A stretch of 6,846 nucleotides of DNA from JAKBCQ01 sp021807585 (GCA_027325115.1 DAHWFG010000171.1:1-6846); one strand, 5' to 3'. Shown: positions 1 through 6,045, numbered from the stretch's first letter. The notes: generated by a model not told the origin, from the sequence alone. A program made the numbers and translations.

Positions 1-360
1 TCCTCATCGATTGCGGAACGACCTTGTCGGGGTTACTCTGAGATCGCGAACCGTCGAGTTTCCATAATTCGACAAAGGATTGAACGATTCGTTCTCGATG
101 GCTCGCGGCGCGACGATGCCGGCTTTCTGGAACGCTTTCGATTCAATTGAATTGCTTGGAAAACGGTGATCGGGGCAGCGAGGTCGGGCGGGGTCAAGTT
201 CCCTGGGGAGTCGGTTCCGTCCTGGGTAGGTGAAATCCGAATGTCCTCGGTCCGCACGATTTGCGGAAGATCTCGATCTTATGTCGATCTCGTGTTGATT
301 GTGAGAAATCGGCCGATCCTCGAGGCGTGAGTTCCGTTTGAAGAAAGTACGCGAAATCCT
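1..360. other. Left-edge region without an assignable gene
   Basis: I cannot assign a gene here. On the plus strand, frame 1 is open from the window edge to a TGA at 148-150 (about 49 residues, ending ERFRFN), and frame 2 is open to a TAA at 65-67 (ending SRTVEFP). Either could be the C-terminus of a gene entering from the left; nothing in the residues identifies a family. The minus strand has open stretches without recognisable motifs, partly shadows of the rhodanese gene. A 12-base AT-rich palindrome (ATTCAATTGAAT, 141-152) stands out. From 151 to 360 I see only the leader of the rhodanese gene, with no convincing -35/-10 pair. Confidence 0.4.
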
Positions 361-696
361 ATGAATCCAGTCGATTTGAAACAAAAATTTGACGCGGGCG
401 AGAAGTTGATTTTGCTCGACGTTCGCGAGGATGACGAGCGAAAAACATGCAAGATCGAGCCCCCCGCGGGCGTCGTCGATCTGCACATTCCGATGTCGAC
501 CTTTGGTGATCGATTTGAAGAGGCTCGAAACGCCGCGGCTTTGGGTCTGCCGATTGTTTTGTATTGCCATCACGGCGGCCGATCGATGACGGTCGCGGGT
601 TGGCTTTCGCGTCGCAAGATCAAGAACGTGCACAATCTTGACGGTGGAATCGACCGCTGGTCGATGCAGGTCGATCCCTCCGTCCCGAGATATTAA
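361..696 (+). CDS. Single-domain rhodanese-like sulfurtransferase
   Basis: This encodes a 111-aa stand-alone rhodanese domain, the size usual for GlpE-like proteins. Such enzymes carry a persulfide on the active-site cysteine and pass sulfur to an acceptor in the cytoplasm; there is no signal peptide or membrane segment. Visible landmarks are LLDVRE (residues 18-23), HIPMS (42-46), the active-site loop Cys69-HHGGR-Ser75, the helix AGWL, and the C-terminal block LDGGIDRW followed by VDPSVPRY. The loop has the family's Cys and Arg in place, so the protein looks catalytically competent. The ATG at 361 is the only credible start, because an in-frame TGA lies at 328-330 with no start codon between; the ribosome binding site is weak (GAAGAAAG near 340-347). 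It converges on the DUF1080 gene with 13 bases between stops. The sulfur acceptor is unknown. The family call is firm; the partner is not. Confidence 0.93.
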   Translation: MNPVDLKQKFDAGEKLILLDVREDDERKTCKIEPPAGVVDLHIPMSTFGDRFEEARNAAALGLPIVLYCHHGGRSMTVAGWLSRRKIKNVHNLDGGIDRWSMQVDPSVPRY

Positions 697-718
697 TCGA
701 TCGCGGATCTTATCGATT
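695..718. terminator. Hairpin shared by two converging genes
   Basis: A perfect 7-bp inverted repeat, AATCGAT (695-701) and ATCGATT (712-718), encloses a 10-base loop and runs into TTT on the plus strand (719-721). It overlaps the TAA of the rhodanese gene (694-696) and the TAA of the DUF1080 gene (710-712, minus). The plus-strand reading looks like a modest intrinsic terminator. On the minus strand the hairpin is followed by AATAT, so termination in that direction is less certain. Confidence 0.45.
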
Positions 719-1456
719 TTTATCCTTTTGATCGTCTTTATCGGACGATGTCTTGATCGGTTTTACCTTCACGTTCTTGAATTCGATCGCGTATCCTTCG
801 GCTTCGAGCCCGAGAAATCCTTTGGGGTATTCGCACGCTTTCCAGCGGGTGGTGGTTCCTCTGTTGACCCAAAGGCGGACTTCGTTTCCTTCGCAGCGGA
901 TCTCGAACGTGTTCCATTCGCCCGCTTGGAGTACGCGCTTACCGACCGCCTGTTTCATCAAATTGACGCGTTTCGTTTTGCCTTGAACGGGCGTATCGCC
1001 AAAGACGTACCCTCCCGAGGCGTCGCCCGTTTGCGCCTGGTGCCAGATCGTTCCGTTTTCCGAGCAGCGGAACATCACCCCCGAATTGTAATTTTTCTTG
1101 CCTTCTCCGTCCAAAGGGATAAATCTCCATTCGACATGATAGATGAAATCGTCGAATTCGCGATCCTTGCGCAGCCATTCGTGCCTTCCCTTTCCCGAGC
1201 ATTTAAGCACGCGAGTCGCTTTATCATACGTCCACTGCGAGAGATCGCGGCGCGACGGGGTTCCTGGGGGAATGGGGACCGCGGTCCAGCCTTCAAGATC
1301 GCGGTCGGCGTTTTCGAGCAGGTCGATCCAGCCTCTCGGGTCGTCTTCGAGCGCGCTCGCCTGAAAGAACGCGGCGTCGACGGTGGCTCGCCGTGTGAAC
1401 GGAACCGCGGCCGTTAAAAGGACGAAAATATAAGGAATCAACTTGGTGTTTTTCAT
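710..1456 (-). CDS. Secreted DUF1080 / 3-keto-disaccharide hydrolase-like protein
   Basis: This encodes a 248-aa protein with the DUF1080 (3-keto-disaccharide hydrolase, concanavalin-like beta-sandwich) pattern. The N-terminus is a Sec-type signal (Lys2, Lys5, hydrophobic residues 7-20); the cleavage site, perhaps near VDA-AF (27-30), is unclear because TRR follows the hydrophobic core. The domain runs from about 40 to 234: GWIDLLENAD..LEGW (42-57), YNSGVMFR (123-130), WHQAQTGD (138-145), GGYVFGD (148-154), GEWNTFEIRCEGNEVRLWVN (179-198), GFLGLEAEG (213-221) and IEFKNVKVKPI (224-234). A Lys/Asp-rich tail ends the protein. Characterised relatives act on 3-keto-glycosides made by Gfo/Idh/MocA dehydrogenases, and such a dehydrogenase lies divergently next door, which supports that role. 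GAGGT five bases upstream of the ATG supports the start. The exact substrate, and hydrolase versus lyase activity, cannot be read from the sequence. Confidence 0.88.
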   Translation of the reverse strand: MKNTKLIPYIFVLLTAAVPFTRRATVDAAFFQASALEDDPRGWIDLLENADRDLEGWTAVPIPPGTPSRRDLSQWTYDKATRVLKCSGKGRHEWLRKDREFDDFIYHVEWRFIPLDGEGKKNYNSGVMFRCSENGTIWHQAQTGDASGGYVFGDTPVQGKTKRVNLMKQAVGKRVLQAGEWNTFEIRCEGNEVRLWVNRGTTTRWKACEYPKGFLGLEAEGYAIEFKNVKVKPIKTSSDKDDQKDKNR

Positions 1457-1651
1457 AAAGACCTCGAAGTGTTTTGTCGATCCTCGGCGATCAAAAAAGG
1501 ATATCAGCGGATATCTTGATTCGTTTTCGGCGCGGCGGCCGGCGCTTGAGGTTGCTCGTCGCGTGTGTTAAACATCAGGATCGACTTCACCCGAACGGCT
1601 TTCGCTCCGCAAGTGGGAATCGGCCGACGTTTTGATTCGAGGGGTAGCGCG
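1457..1651. promoter_or_regulatory. Divergent control region between DUF1080 and Gfo/Idh/MocA genes
   Basis: These 195 bases separate two divergent genes and must hold the promoters of both. Its clearest element is GGATATC-AGC-GGATATC (1499-1515), a direct repeat at a 10-base interval in which each half contains the palindrome GATATC, next to an A-tract (1493-1498). This is one helical turn, as expected for a tandem protein-binding site. A weak plus-strand promoter could be TTGAGG (1546-1551), a 16-base spacer and TTAAAC (1568-1573). I see no convincing minus-strand promoter. A GTG at 1565 in frame with the oxidoreductase lies here and is not taken as its start. Confidence 0.4.
1639..1644 (+). 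promoter_or_regulatory. Ribosome binding site fixing the oxidoreductase start
   Basis: GAGGGG lies 7 bases before the ATG at 1652, a good spacing, whereas the in-frame GTG at 1565 has no comparable site. Starting at 1652 also puts the twin-arginine signal at the extreme N-terminus, where it must be. Confidence 0.75.
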
Positions 1652-2995
1652 ATGATCGACGTATCGAGGCGGCGGTTTTTGGCGGCTTCGGCGATGGCCG
1701 CGGGTTTCGGCGGCGGGACGCTGATTCATCGCGAGTCGGCGGGTTCGGCGCCGAACGCCGAGGTCGAGGCTGAGCGTTTCGCGTTGGAGCGAGACGACGG
1801 TCCGAACGAGCGGATCACGCTCGGTTTCATCGGAACGGGGGGTATGGGTTCGGGATTGCTCAATATTTTCAAGGGCTTTCCCAATGTCGCGATCGCCGCG
1901 GTGTGCGATGTCGATCGGTCGCATCTTGAGAAGGCGCGCGAGAGCGCCGGCGGCAAGGCGGAGATGTATAAAGATTTCCGCTCGGTTCTCGATCGCAAGG
2001 ATATCGACGCGGTCGTGATCGCGACTCCCGATCATTGGCACGCGATTCCGACGATCCTCGCGTGTCAGGCGGGGAAGGACGTTTATTGCGAGAAGCCTCT
2101 CGCGTATCGTGTCGCCGAGGGGCGCGCCATGGTGAACGCCGCTTCCAAGTATAAGCGGATCACGCAGATGGGGAATTTGATCCACGCGGGGGAGAATTAT
2201 CATCGCGTGGTCGAGATTGTTCGCTCGGGGGTTTTGGGTCCGATCTTCAAGACGCGGGTTTGGATGGCGTCGAACCGGAACGCTCCCGAGGGGTTGGGGA
2301 ATCCCGCCGATTGCTCGGCGCCCGCCGAGCTCGATTACGATGTTTGGCTCGGTCCCGCGGCCAAGCGCGCATACAACCCGAATCGATCGCACTTCAATTT
2401 CCGCTTCTTCTGGGATTATTCGGGAGGAATTCTCACCGATTTCTGCTGTCACATTATTGATCTTGTTCATTGGGCGATGGAGGTCGACGCCCCCGAGACG
2501 ATCGTCGCGACGGGGGGGAGATACGCTCTTAAGGACGACGGCGAAACGCCAGACACGCTCGAGGTTGTTTATCATTACGCCAAAGGTTTCGACATGGTAT
2601 GGAGCCAGGTCGACGCGAGTTCTCACGGGTTCGAGGGGCGCGGTTTGGGGATTATGTTCCAGGGGACGAACGCGACGCTCGTCGCCGATTACGGTCGATT
2701 CGAGATTTTCGCCGAGGACGGCAAGAAGCTCGACTTGCCGGCGCCGAGCTTGCCGCGCTCGGTGGGTCATCATCGCGAGTGGCTCGACGCGATCAAATCG
2801 AGAAATGAGTGCTCGTGCCGGTTCGATTACGGTCATCGCGTGACGTCGGTGGGGCTTTTGGGCAATGCGGCGCTCCACGCGGGCGAGAAGCTCAAGTGGG
2901 ATGCGCGGGCCGAGCGCGTCGTCAATCACGCCGACGCGAATCGTCACCTGGTGCGCGAAACATACCGCGCTCCGTGGGTGTTGCCGAACGTTTAA
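1652..2995 (+). CDS. Tat-exported Gfo/Idh/MocA family oxidoreductase
   Basis: This encodes a 447-aa NAD(P)-dependent sugar or polyol dehydrogenase of the Gfo/Idh/MocA family. A twin-arginine signal, SRRRFL (residues 5-10), and a small hydrophobic stretch to about residue 25 predict export of the folded, cofactor-loaded enzyme. The Rossmann domain follows: GFIGTGGMG (58-66, nucleotide-binding glycine loop), CDVD (85-88), ATPDHWHA (124-131) and the hallmark CEKPL (146-150). The C-terminal alpha/beta domain carries GGILTDFCCHIIDLVHW (258-274), with Asp263, His267 and Asp270 in the positions of the usual D-x3-H-x2-D catalytic signature. Cys-Cys replaces the more common Gly-x before the His. The C-terminus YRAPWVLP resembles planctomycete members. 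The propeller gene begins 23 bases downstream, so the two are probably co-transcribed; a DUF1080 gene is divergent. A 3-keto-forming glycoside dehydrogenase is likely from context; the substrate is unknown. Confidence 0.93.
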   Translation: MIDVSRRRFLAASAMAAGFGGGTLIHRESAGSAPNAEVEAERFALERDDGPNERITLGFIGTGGMGSGLLNIFKGFPNVAIAAVCDVDRSHLEKARESAGGKAEMYKDFRSVLDRKDIDAVVIATPDHWHAIPTILACQAGKDVYCEKPLAYRVAEGRAMVNAASKYKRITQMGNLIHAGENYHRVVEIVRSGVLGPIFKTRVWMASNRNAPEGLGNPADCSAPAELDYDVWLGPAAKRAYNPNRSHFNFRFFWDYSGGILTDFCCHIIDLVHWAMEVDAPETIVATGGRYALKDDGETPDTLEVVYHYAKGFDMVWSQVDASSHGFEGRGLGIMFQGTNATLVADYGRFEIFAEDGKKLDLPAPSLPRSVGHHREWLDAIKSRNECSCRFDYGHRVTSVGLLGNAALHAGEKLKWDARAERVVNHADANRHLVRETYRAPWVLPNV

Positions 2996-3005
2996 CCGTT
3001 TTTTC

Positions 3006-3011
3006 AAAGGA
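3006..3011 (+). promoter_or_regulatory. Ribosome binding site fixing the propeller start
   Basis: AAAGGA lies 7 bases before the ATG at 3019. The open frame extends upstream to 2809, but that part overlaps the oxidoreductase and reads as an Arg-rich shadow. The site and the signal peptide right after it select 3019. Confidence 0.7.
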
Positions 3012-3018
3012 TAGAATT

Positions 3019-4224
3019 ATGCGTCGATTTGTGACGTCGGTCGGGATTTGGGGAGCGATCGCGTCGATCGCGGCGTTCGCGCAGGGCGCCGAGCCTCGGT
3101 TCAAGATGCACGTGATCAACGGCGAGAGCGTGTTCGAGGCCGCGGGGGCTTTTGACGTCGACGGCGACGGCAAGCTCGACATCGTTTCGGGCGAATCCTG
3201 GTACAAGGCGCCCGATTGGACGAAGTACAAGGTGCGCGAGGTGAGCAAGACGGGAACGTATCGCAACTGTTTCGCGACCCTCCCCGTCGACGCGAACGGC
3301 GACGGTAAAACCGATTTCGTCACCGTGGGCTATTTCACCAAGAACGTCGGCTGGGTGGAAAACCCCGGAGCGCCCGGCAAGGAATGGACGTATCATAATA
3401 TCGATAACCCGGGCACGAGCGAGGCGGCTTGGGCGGTTGATTTGACGGGCGACGGAGTTCCCGAGATTCTCCCCAATTCGACGAACGTCGTCGTGTGGTA
3501 CAAGCTCGATTCGCGTGGTTCTAACGTGAAGTGGCGCAAATATGATTTTGGGACCGATGCGGCGGGGCACGGGGTGGGATCGGGCGACGTCAACGGCGAC
3601 GGGCGGGTTGATTTGCTGACGCCGAAGGGTTGGTTCGAGGCGCCTGAGAATCCTTCGGAGGACAAGTGGACGTGGCGTCCCGAATGGTCGTTGGGGGCGA
3701 CGGGCATTCAGATTTTGGCGCGCGACGTCGACGGCGACGGACTTTCGGACGTCGTTTACGGCATGGGGCATAACTTTGGGCTTTATTGGTTGAAACAAGG
3801 GAAATCGGCCGAGGGCAAGCGGACGTGGACGAAGCGTGCGATCGACGAGACGATTGCATCGGTTCATACGTTGATTTGGGCCGATATCGACGGCGACGGC
3901 AAGGCGAACGAACTTGTCACGGGCAAACGCGTGTATGCGCACGAGATCGAACCCGGGGCGACCGACGGGTCGACCGTCGCGTGGTACGATTTTGATACGT
4001 CAAAAAACAACTGGGATAAGCATGTGATTTTCCAGGGAGAGCCCTCCAAGAACGCGCCCGCGAAGGGGGGCGATCGCGACGCGCTCAAGGATTTTCCCAA
4101 AGGGACCGTGGGAACAGGGCTTCAGTTGACCGCGATCGATCTGGACGGGGACGGCGATCTCGACCTGGTTTGTCCTGGGAAGAGCGGGCTTTACTGGTTT
4201 GAGAACCTTACCAAAACGCCGTGA
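3019..4224 (+). CDS. Secreted FG-GAP/VCBS seven-bladed beta-propeller protein
   Basis: This encodes a 401-aa protein with a Sec signal (Arg2-Arg3, hydrophobic residues 4-21, likely cleavage after AQGA near residue 24). The rest is a seven-fold repeat of the FG-GAP/VCBS type. Calcium-binding loops of the form DxDGDGxxD begin at residues 46, 91, 141, 190, 236, 289 and 374. Each is followed by a blade strand with Trp plus an aromatic or aliphatic residue at 61, 112, 160, 205, 257, 322 and 393 (for example WYKAP, WFEAP, WFENL). Seven pairs imply a closed seven-bladed propeller. The third loop (Thr143, Glu149) and sixth loop (Asn297) are degenerate, and about 35 extra residues sit before the last blade (roughly 325-370). 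Such domains usually bind ligands or partners or act as scaffolds; no catalytic motif is evident. It lies 23 bases after the oxidoreductase, so probably in the same operon and compartment. Its ligand is unknown. Confidence 0.9.
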   Translation: MRRFVTSVGIWGAIASIAAFAQGAEPRFKMHVINGESVFEAAGAFDVDGDGKLDIVSGESWYKAPDWTKYKVREVSKTGTYRNCFATLPVDANGDGKTDFVTVGYFTKNVGWVENPGAPGKEWTYHNIDNPGTSEAAWAVDLTGDGVPEILPNSTNVVVWYKLDSRGSNVKWRKYDFGTDAAGHGVGSGDVNGDGRVDLLTPKGWFEAPENPSEDKWTWRPEWSLGATGIQILARDVDGDGLSDVVYGMGHNFGLYWLKQGKSAEGKRTWTKRAIDETIASVHTLIWADIDGDGKANELVTGKRVYAHEIEPGATDGSTVAWYDFDTSKNNWDKHVIFQGEPSKNAPAKGGDRDALKDFPKGTVGTGLQLTAIDLDGDGDLDLVCPGKSGLYWFENLTKTP

Positions 4225-4261
4225 GGCGGGCCCGAAGTTCGAAGAAACTTCACGGTTTTTT
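4219..4261 (+). terminator. Intrinsic terminator after the propeller operon
   Basis: CCGTGA (4219-4224, containing the stop codon) pairs with TCACGG (4250-4255), and six T residues follow (4256-4261). An alternative inner stem pairs GAAGTT (4234-4239) with AACTTC (4246-4251) around a 6-base loop. Either form placed directly before the T-run fits rho-independent termination of the oxidoreductase-propeller transcript. Overlap of a stem arm with the stop codon is compact but not unusual. Confidence 0.6.
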
Positions 4262-4268
4262 GATCCGA

Positions 4269-4300
4269 CGCGCCGCGGCGGGCGGTATCGCGCCGCGGCG
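4269..4300. repeat. Twin GC-rich palindromes upstream of transaldolase
   Basis: The 12-mer CGCGCCGCGGCG occurs at 4269-4280 and 4289-4300, exactly 20 bases apart, or two helical turns. Its last 10 bases, CGCCGCGGCG, are a perfect palindrome, and the second copy extends to a 14-base palindrome (4289-4302). A -10-like TATACT follows at 4309-4314 without a convincing -35. The arrangement could be a dimeric operator for the transaldolase promoter; this is inference. Confidence 0.4.
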
Positions 4301-4373
4301 CGGTGGTGTATACTACAAACTTCGAGCGAATCCACGCGAACGATCGAGGATCGACGTTTCCATGGAATTTATA

Positions 4374-4388
4374 TGTGATGGGATCACA
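4374..4388. promoter_or_regulatory. Palindromic operator-like site before transaldolase
   Basis: TGTGAT-GGG-ATCACA is a perfect inverted repeat 48 bases before the transaldolase ATG. It resembles CRP/FNR-family half-sites (TGTGA and TCACA), but the half-sites are 5 bases apart rather than the 6 of the E. coli CRP consensus. In RNA it would form a 6-bp stem with a 3-base loop in the leader. It may be a repressor or activator site; I cannot tell which. Confidence 0.35.
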
Positions 4389-4436
4389 CGCTCAGGTATC
4401 TAAGCATGCGGTTATTTATTTGCCGAGGAGCGTTTT

Positions 4437-5597
4437 ATGGCGACGGCGATCAAGACGAAACCGGGTCCGTTCGCGCGGTTGAGCGCCGCGGGGCAGAGCG
4501 TTTGGCTCGACTTTATTAACCGAGAGATTCTTGTCGGCGGCGACTTGCGGCGGATGATCGACGACGACGGGCTGTTGGGGATGACTTCGAACCCGACGAT
4601 CTTCGATAAGGCGATCAGCCACGGCGCGGCGTATGACGACGACTTCACGCGATTGGTTGCTCAGGGCGCCGACGCCGACGCGATTTATTACGCGCTGACG
4701 AGCCATGACGTGTCGGCGGCGCTCGATCTGTTTCGGCCGGTATACGATTCGACCGAAGGGGTTGACGGTTACGTGAGTTACGAGGTTTCTCCCCTCTTGG
4801 CGCACGACGCCAAGGCGACGACCGCGGAGGCCAAAAAGCTGTGGGATCTGACCGACCGACCGAATCTCATGGTGAAGATCCCGGGGACGACCGAGGGGTT
4901 GCCGGCGATCGAGGAATCGCTTTTCCGCGGGGTCAATGTGAACGTCACGCTCCTGTTCGGCGTCGACGCCTACGAGGCGGTCGCTCATACATATGTTAAG
5001 GCTATGAAGCGTCGTGTCGATGCGGGGCTGCCGGTTGATCGGATGGCGTCGGTGGCGAGCTTTTTCGTCTCACGGATCGATTCCGAGGTGGATAACAGGC
5101 TCGCGGCGCTGCTCCAGAAAGCGTCTTCTCCCGCGGTGAAGGCCGAGCTGGAATCGCTGATGGGGAAGGCCGCGATCGCCAACGCCAAGAACGCTTACGC
5201 GGTGTATCAACGGATTTTCGAGGGCGCCGAGTTCGCACCGCTCGCGGCCAAAGGGGCTCAGGTTCAGCGTGTTTTGTGGGCTTCGGTCGGAACCAAGAAT
5301 CCGAAATATCCCGATACGTATTATATTGATGAGTTGATCGGTCCCAAGACCGTCAGCACGATGCCCCCCGCGACTTACGACGCGTTCAAAGATCACGGTA
5401 AGGTTCGTCCAAGTTTAACCGAGAAGATGGAAGAAGCTCCCGCGATCATCGCCAAGCTGAACGAGCTGGGGGTCGATTTCCAAGGAGTGACCGATCTGTT
5501 GCTCGATCAGGGGGTGAAGAGCTTCGCCGATTCGTTCCATCAACTGATGGGGGGGATCGCCAAAAAACGAGAGACGCTCGCGAGCAAGGCGCGCTGA
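4437..5597 (+). CDS. tal: Transaldolase
   Basis: This encodes a 386-aa transaldolase, the enzyme of the non-oxidative pentose phosphate pathway that moves a dihydroxyacetone unit between sedoheptulose-7-phosphate and glyceraldehyde-3-phosphate, giving erythrose-4-phosphate and fructose-6-phosphate. It is cytoplasmic. Motifs in order: WLDFINRE (residues 23-30, with Asp25), GMTSNPTIF (48-56), SYEVSP (114-119, with Glu116), PNLMVKIPGT (142-151, with the Schiff-base Lys147), NVNVTLLF (167-174), VASFFVSRID (206-215) and LWASVGTKNPKY (280-291). The length and the TKNP block match the long class found in actinobacteria, cyanobacteria and planctomycetes, and it is not fused to glucose-6-phosphate isomerase as some relatives are. 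GAGGAG (4425-4430), 6 bases before the ATG, supports the start. It appears monocistronic, with a 212-base leader region holding two palindromes and stem-loops after the stop. Confidence 0.96.
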   Translation: MATAIKTKPGPFARLSAAGQSVWLDFINREILVGGDLRRMIDDDGLLGMTSNPTIFDKAISHGAAYDDDFTRLVAQGADADAIYYALTSHDVSAALDLFRPVYDSTEGVDGYVSYEVSPLLAHDAKATTAEAKKLWDLTDRPNLMVKIPGTTEGLPAIEESLFRGVNVNVTLLFGVDAYEAVAHTYVKAMKRRVDAGLPVDRMASVASFFVSRIDSEVDNRLAALLQKASSPAVKAELESLMGKAAIANAKNAYAVYQRIFEGAEFAPLAAKGAQVQRVLWASVGTKNPKYPDTYYIDELIGPKTVSTMPPATYDAFKDHGKVRPSLTEKMEEAPAIIAKLNELGVDFQGVTDLLLDQGVKSFADSFHQLMGGIAKKRETLASKAR

Positions 5598-5618
5598 ATC
5601 ACGGCGTGAGCGATTCAG
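5594..5618 (+). terminator. Hairpin overlapping the transaldolase stop codon
   Basis: CTGAATC (5594-5600) and GATTCAG (5612-5618) form a perfect 7-bp stem around an 11-base loop, and the TGA stop lies inside the left arm. No T-run follows, so it is a weak terminator by itself; it may protect the 3' end or act together with the larger stem-loop 4 bases downstream. Confidence 0.35.
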
Positions 5619-5622
5619 TATT

Positions 5623-5695
5623 AAGTGCAAATACAAGAATCGATCCCCTCCGAACCGCTCCGCGGAGTCGAGGGGGATCGACTTGTACTTGCTTT
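5623..5695. terminator. Large imperfect stem-loop between converging genes
   Basis: A 73-base imperfect palindrome lies between transaldolase and the minus-strand lipoprotein gene. The inner stem pairs TCGATCCCC-TC (5640-5650) with GAGGGGGATCGA (5670-5681), with one bulged G. The outer part pairs GCAA-TACAAG (5627-5637) with CTTGTA-TTGC (5682-5692), with one A-C mismatch and a two-base bulge. The apical loop contains the palindrome CTCCGCGGAG (5658-5667). Neither strand has a clear T-run directly after, so a classic intrinsic terminator is doubtful; a bidirectional transcription barrier or a 3'-end stabiliser fits. Confidence 0.5.
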
Positions 5696-5765
5696 AAATG
5701 TTAACAGGCGTGTTGATCGGAACGGCCCGATTCGCGAGCGATCGAGTCGAGGTTGTGCGGACGGA

Positions 5766-6002
5766 TCAGGGACCCAGTCCGCCGTGGGTACGCCAGGGGG
5801 TCAAGTGGGACGGCTGGTCGAGAAACCAGAACCGTTCCCATTCCTGGCCGATCATGCGCATGTTTTCGGAATCGGTGAGTAATTCCTCGACTCTCACCTG
5901 TGGCGCTGCGGCGTACCTTGGTAGCGGCACGGGGGCGCAACCGTCGCCGACAAAGACGGCGGCGAAGAGTAATAGGGCGAAGATGACGAACGTCTTTCGC
6001 AT
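5766..6002 (-). CDS. Small planctomycete-type lipoprotein of unknown function
   Basis: This encodes a 78-aa protein. Residues 2-3 are basic, residues 5-18 are a hydrophobic signal core, and Cys22, the only cysteine, sits in VGDGC, a non-canonical but plausible lipobox. The mature part would be about 57 residues: a Pro-rich stretch, then ELLTDSENMRMIGQEW, ending in WERFWFLDQPSHLTP and RTHGGLGP (residues 55-78). That Trp-, His- and Pro-rich end resembles a short C-terminal motif I recall in small planctomycete proteins; I know no function for it. GGGAGG (6012-6017, plus coordinates) lies 9 bases from the ATG, supporting the start. The gene follows the IHF/HU gene on the same strand but 220 bases away, so it probably has its own promoter. 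The signal and conserved-looking end argue that it is real despite its size. Confidence 0.72.
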   Translation of the reverse strand: MRKTFVIFALLLFAAVFVGDGCAPVPLPRYAAAPQVRVEELLTDSENMRMIGQEWERFWFLDQPSHLTPWRTHGGLGP

Positions 6003-6045
6003 TCGGGGGATCCTCCCACCATATTGATGGCGAACACCGGGCCTG

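Noticed and set aside
4..633. 209-aa minus-strand open frame antisense to rhodanese
   Set aside because: No recognisable domain, and it overlaps the well-supported rhodanese gene on the opposite strand.
638..1417. 259-aa plus-strand open frame opposite DUF1080
   Set aside because: It starts inside the rhodanese gene and has no motifs; the minus strand gives a complete DUF1080 protein with a signal peptide.
2987..3004. Terminator between the oxidoreductase and the propeller gene
   Set aside because: Only a 4-bp AACG/CGTT stem precedes the T-run; too weak to split the operon, though partial attenuation is possible.
1568..3007. 479-aa minus-strand open frame opposite the oxidoreductase
   Set aside because: Arg-rich composition typical of an antisense shadow in GC-rich DNA; the plus strand carries a full Gfo/Idh/MocA protein with Tat signal and good ribosome binding site.
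2809..3018. 70-residue upstream extension of the propeller frame
   Set aside because: It overlaps the oxidoreductase, is Arg-rich, and would bury the signal peptide; the ATG at 3019 has a well-placed ribosome binding site.
3004..3942. 312-aa minus-strand open frame with repeated VAVDV words
   Set aside because: The apparent repeats are the reverse complement of the GACGTCGACGGCGAC-like calcium-loop codons of the propeller gene.
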